A stretch of 64,000 nucleotides of DNA, from contig JAJEKB010021351.1 in the NCBI GenBank assembly GCA_022393335.1, positions 474,865 through 538,864 on the forward strand, given 5' to 3'. Shown piece after piece: positions 60,311 through 64,000 of this stretch. The notes beneath the pieces were generated by a model. It ran no database searches. It was not told the origin of the DNA and worked only from the letters and a program-made list of their open reading frames with translations. Position 1 is the stretch's first letter, and each line of letters starts with the position of its first letter. Made by a program: the position numbers and the translations under genes. Source of the DNA: Macrotrachela quadricornifera. Its lineage: Eukaryota; Rotifera; Eurotatoria; Philodinida; Philodinidae.

Positions 60311-61315
60311 CTATAGATATACAAAAGCGATTACATCGACACCTCTTCTATCATACGGAAAAGAATGTTCTGTTATTTCTTAATTCTCTTTCTGATTGTA
60401 CATGATTATTTAGTATGATAGAAGCCGATACACAAAGCTCTTATTGATAGATAATTTCAATTCTATTCAAAGTGAAACTCTTTATGAATGTCTAATAATT
60501 GAAACGTAAACTGTTCGTCTGAAAATTCCTATGAAGCTTCGAGCACTCTATTTGATAGCCATATTGGTTTTCATTTAGAATTTTCACTTACGTACACATC
60601 TTAATTAGTTATGCAGTGTTACAAATGTTATTCAACTGTATCACGCTTCCATGTTTCATATATGTAATCATCTTTTAAATCCTTCCTATCTCTTTCGATA
60701 TAATCCCTTCCACAATAAATAAACTGCCACTCGCAATAACACCCTCATTACCCCCAACAAAATACTCATGCTAACTGCTGAGAAAACCTGAGAAAGACTA
60801 TCACAAGAGCAAAACAGAAACAAAAGTTCAGAATTTCGAATCCTGTATAGGTCCCACAATAGCCTTCACAAGCGACATACAACCACGGAAGTCGAAGATT
60901 TTAAATCCTGAAAAAAGAAAAAAAATTTATAGAAAAAAACGATTCAAAAGCAAGAGTGGAGGATATTAAATCCGTCGGATATCATCCGAATCCAAGACCA
61001 ATCCGACAGTTAGATTCTTATGCGATTCCGTCCCCGGGAATTCTATAGGATCTGGTGTCGGATTCGTTTACCTGGAGACCTAAATATAGTTGAAAAATCT
61101 GTTTTGTTTCCTTCTATTTAGCAAAATTGTGAAAAAATGTTTTTCTGTAACGTGCAACATTATGATATACAGTTGTATTTCATCTGTCTTTAACTATTTC
61201 AGTAGGCGAAGAAAAAGTTGAAACTATAATATTTCTTCCAAAACTACAATCAAAGCAATATCTTTGGAAAAAGGCTACAACAACGACTTCTAATGATAAT
61301 CAAAACAATAGCTTG
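60311..61315. other. intergenic; GATTCC-type repeat remnants
   Basis: No gene is seen. 60958-61075 has TCCGTCGGATATCATCCGAA and CCGGGAATTCTATAGGATCT, related to the short repeat at 6650 and 22290. Confidence 0.4.
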
Positions 61316-61319
61316 TAAT

Positions 61320-61760
61320 AAAGAAAAGAGTGCACATATCGATAGAAGTAAGTTCACGATTATAAATACGCAAGTCATCAATCGCACCTACATATATCGT
61401 TCTGATGATCTGACTAATCCATTAGAACATTCACCATTACAACCACTTAAACAATTACCTAATGTGAAATAGTTTGGTGTTGTTTCACTTCCTACAAATG
61501 TTGATGCTAATACAGAACTAACAAGTGTATTATTTACATAGAATTTTAATCCATTTGATGAACTCCATGTTTGTTGTTAGGAAGAATAACAACTAATGGT
61601 ATTAGTACAGTAATTAGCAAAATAGAACTGAAAAATGAAATGGTAATACAACATGGCGAACAGGAACAGCAAGTACATTTCCAATAAGTGTGACTAAATA
61701 AGAAAAGGTTAGAAATAAAATGATCTTTTCGTACTAAAATATAAAAGAATAGTTTTTTTG
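61320..61760 (-). pseudogene. internally deleted duplicate of the LamG membrane-protein gene
   Basis: 61320-61572 matches 46965-47215 (last LamG exon, complement of GATAGAAGTAAGTTCACGAT and onward). 61575-61760 matches 48578-48763 (transmembrane exon). About 1.36 kb that separates these parts in the first copy is absent, and the two ends are joined at about 61573. Here the acceptor before the TM exon is intact (TTTTAG) although mutated in the first copy. The LamG exon has frameshifts (an extra TATA near 61398). Both copies lie in the same orientation about 14 kb apart. Confidence 0.8.
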
Positions 61761-62050
61761 TTACTTTTGTTTTGTTTTCTGTTTTTGTCTTCTTTTTTAG
61801 ATTGACGAGACGAAATTAATTCTATACGATTTGACCAGATTTCTTTCTATTTAATAAAATGAGTTAATTAAATACACATTATTATCTATATTAGTGAGTG
61901 ATCTTACATTCTAAATATATTTATATTAAAATAAAATAATATCAAAGATGTTCACCTCAAACTTTGATGACGAAGGTAATATTTCGATACGACTATTTTA
62001 AGAAATATTATCGAAATCATCATGTTCGATCGTTCCTGATTTTATAATAG
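61761..62050. other. intergenic, no gene seen
   Basis: AT-rich; nothing supported. Confidence 0.4.
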
Positions 62051-62538
62051 TCAACAAATAATAATATATATTAAAAGTTCAAATTTCTTTACTTGTATTT
62101 GTTGACAAGGAATTATTATTTCTGTTGAGTCTGTACTATTTCTTGTTTTCAACTTGGGTTTTGAATTTTCTAATGTCTGAGTACAAAAAAAAAAGTAAAA
62201 TATCTTATGAAATTAAACAAAGTTTCGCAATTTACCTCTGTCTGTAATAATTCTTTTTCATTTTTTTTAAAAGACTTTTTTGGAAATCTATACGTGCATA
62301 TATTTGCATGAGTAATATATCGACTATAACATATTTCGTCCATTAAATTTGTAATAGTATATTCTCGAACAAGTGAGCACTGTATAAATTAAATGATATT
62401 TTCTAATATAAATAGATATATATCTGTATATACCCCTGTAAATGAGTTAGATCCTCGAGCATTCGTGTTATTTAATATTGATGGATCATCAGATTTTTTT
62501 GTTGTATAAATAGATGGTGGACAAGAGATAGCTGTTGA
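62051..62538 (-). CDS. spliced small gene, Cys-containing product, 5' end unresolved
   Basis: Three exons on the - strand fit with matching phases: 62538-62434 (STAISCPPSIYTTKKSDDPS ... NSFTG), 62379-62236 (CSLVREYTITNLMDEICYSR, YITHANICTYRFPKKSFKK) and 62176-62051 (TLENSKPKLKTRNSTDSTEI, IIPCQQIQV ... IIIC, stop). Introns are 54 and 59 bases with GT/AG ends. About 124 residues with six Cys are seen. In the frame just upstream MISLIFLYFIIYFT (from 62582) looks like a signal peptide but is followed by TAG, which also serves as the acceptor of exon 1. So the true first exon is unknown, or the gene is broken by that one stop. Cys spacing might suit a small extracellular disulfide protein; no family is recognised. 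Confidence 0.5.
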
Positions 62539-62599
62539 CTAAGTAAAGTAAATGATGAAATATAAAAATATTAATGAAATCATCTTGTTTGTGCCATGA

Positions 62600-63310
62600 A
62601 TACTATAAGTTTATTTTAATACAAATGTGATTTGTTTGCGGATTGTTTTGACGATGAACGTGTAGGACAAAAGAGTAAGATTTCACTGAGAAATAAAAAG
62701 AAATATAATTGAGAATTATAAGGTTTCTCTTGCTTCTGCTAGTTTTTATATTTTATATATAACAAAATAACTAAAGAAACCATTAAAATGAATGAGAAAA
62801 TACTACAAAAAATTATTTTTAAGCAATAGAAATATGTATTATATTCAAAAATAAAAAGATTCTTTTAAAAAAAAAATTGATGAATGTGGTGTTTGAATGT
62901 AAATATTAAATGAACTCGTATATTTAATCAATCAGATCATTGCTTTATTTAGTAACATATCACTGTATACATATAAATTTCAACCGTCTTGTTATATTGA
63001 AATGTATTTGTTTCTATGGAAAAAAAAACAAAAGTGAAGCGATCGTTCTCAATACTTATTCTCTAAATAACGTCACCGTTTCCTAGATATTTCCTTTTGT
63101 CTTATACTTATTTACGTTAAAATGCTCATTGAAAAATCAAACCACAGAATCTCTAATGACTATTTTTAATTATCACTACTGCAGCTAGATAGACGTGAAG
63201 TAATTAACAATAAGACCTTGCGTTCATTTATGTCGAAATATTTCGTTCTTTAGAAAGATACATTCAGAAAGATGAAACCCTTAAGATAAAAAGAAAAGTC
63301 ACTTATTTTT
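62600..63310. other. intergenic or intron, no exon recognised
   Basis: AT-rich interval between the small Cys gene and the possible exon at 63320. No exon with fitting phase could be found. Confidence 0.35.
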
Positions 63311-63319
63311 TTTATTTAC

Positions 63320-63545
63320 CTCTTTTAAGAAATAATTCTTTCCCTTCCAATGATATTGTCGAATTTTTGAATATTCTGAGAGCAGTTGAAGCTAAAGACT
63401 CGTAATTTCCATCATTCAAATGAAAATTGTAAGGAAAATCTGTTGATGCTAAAACTATTTTGTAAGAGATTACTTGCTGAACAATTCTGAAATTTCGTTC
63501 CTCTATGGTTTTTCTGATTTTGTCAAATCTAACGTCATCATTCAT
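63320..63545 (-). CDS. possible coding exon of unknown gene
   Basis: An open frame from ATG 63545 (MNDDVRFDKIRKTIEERNFR) to a GTAAAT donor after LEGKELFLKR (exon end about 63320, phase 1). Usage is protein-like. A dibasic KR lies at its very end. It could be an upstream exon of the gene at 62051-62538, with KR as a processing site, but the phase does not fit that exon directly, so the link is unproven. No domain recognised. Confidence 0.3.
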
Positions 63546-64000
63546 CTTGAGAAAAAATGTTTTTCTCTCTAATATTTCGATCAGCAGTCAAAGTCAAATC
63601 TCTTACATTATCTAAGCGACTAGATAGATGAGTAATTCCAAGGAAAAACGTTGATTAATTGTTTTCTGAATGCAGAATGAAAGAAAATTACAAGTTTTAA
63701 GAAGACTGATCTTCATATTTATTATTTCTTAATGTAGATTTCTTTCAATATAATATTATTTGTACGATCTTGGAAGAATCATACATTAAGAATATGAATA
63801 TTCATTTACAAAAATATGCCAGCTAAGTCTTACAAGATATTGTTTTAAGGGAATAATTATAAATGGTAATTCCAGCAATTCTACTTTGATGAGATTCTAG
63901 TCGAACGAAATGGGCCTACCAAAGATGTGCACAGCAAATCTTACGCACGGATCACTTGTGCACGAAATGAAAGTTCATATTTATGACTCAAAAAGATATT
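63546..64000. other. no gene seen to window end
   Basis: AT-rich; nothing supported. Confidence 0.4.

Noticed and set aside
62051..63545. Joining the exon at 63320-63545 to the Cys gene as one precursor with a KR cleavage site
   Set aside because: The donor phase (1) does not fit the phase of the next recognised exon (0), and no bridging exon was found.
1..64000. Search by eye for tRNA, rRNA, spliced-leader and telomeric repeats
   Set aside because: No convincing candidate was found; a covariance-model scan would be needed to exclude small RNA genes.

Overview
The window is AT-rich eukaryotic DNA with short introns (mostly 45-70 bases, GT-AG), many decayed transposons and few genes. Several features together suggest a bdelloid rotifer: a family of near-identical single-exon 7TM receptors with unusual motifs, LamG-type surface proteins with Thr-rich linkers, a plant-type PPR-DYW gene and a glycosidase that looks bacterial. 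This assignment is an inference, because no rRNA or mitochondrial marker is present.

Layout. 1-12200: three paralogous 7TM receptor genes on the + strand (one cut by the window edge and frameshifted), separated by kilobases of non-coding DNA with foldback repeats. 12200-25900: a transposon graveyard. It holds a relic of a CACTA-like transposase next to a BEN-domain gene, three long-armed foldback elements, a Tc1-like and a mariner element, and broken host-gene pieces (dynein heavy chain, actin family). An assembly gap lies at 26870-27115. 28728-33653 (- strand): an apparently intact 10-exon PPR-DYW gene (724 codons), of the type that edits organellar RNA in plants. 34646-42606: a complete Mutator-like (MULE) transposon with terminal inverted repeats and a perfect 9-bp target duplication. 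It carries an intact 7-exon transposase and an intact 7-exon second gene of unknown function, and younger repeats have nested inside it. 43400-46600: a possible helicase relic, a small MITE and a fourth receptor (- strand). 46950-51610: a broken LamG membrane-protein gene (- strand), then the 3' part of a GH63-like glycosidase gene (+ strand) with one in-frame stop and a MITE insertion. 53012-53204 and 58553-58722: GC-rich MITE-like islands. 54940-57560: a tandem array of about 93-bp units, followed by a small secreted-peptide gene that looks like a neuropeptide precursor. 59500-64000: broken gene pieces, a second copy of a 400-bp dispersed repeat, an internally deleted duplicate of the LamG gene, and a small spliced Cys-containing gene.

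The main points of interest are the PPR-DYW gene, the two-gene MULE and the peptide precursor beside the satellite array. All splice models were built by hand from GT/AG sites and phase. For the PPR gene and both MULE genes the phases close exactly from ATG to stop, which is strong internal support.
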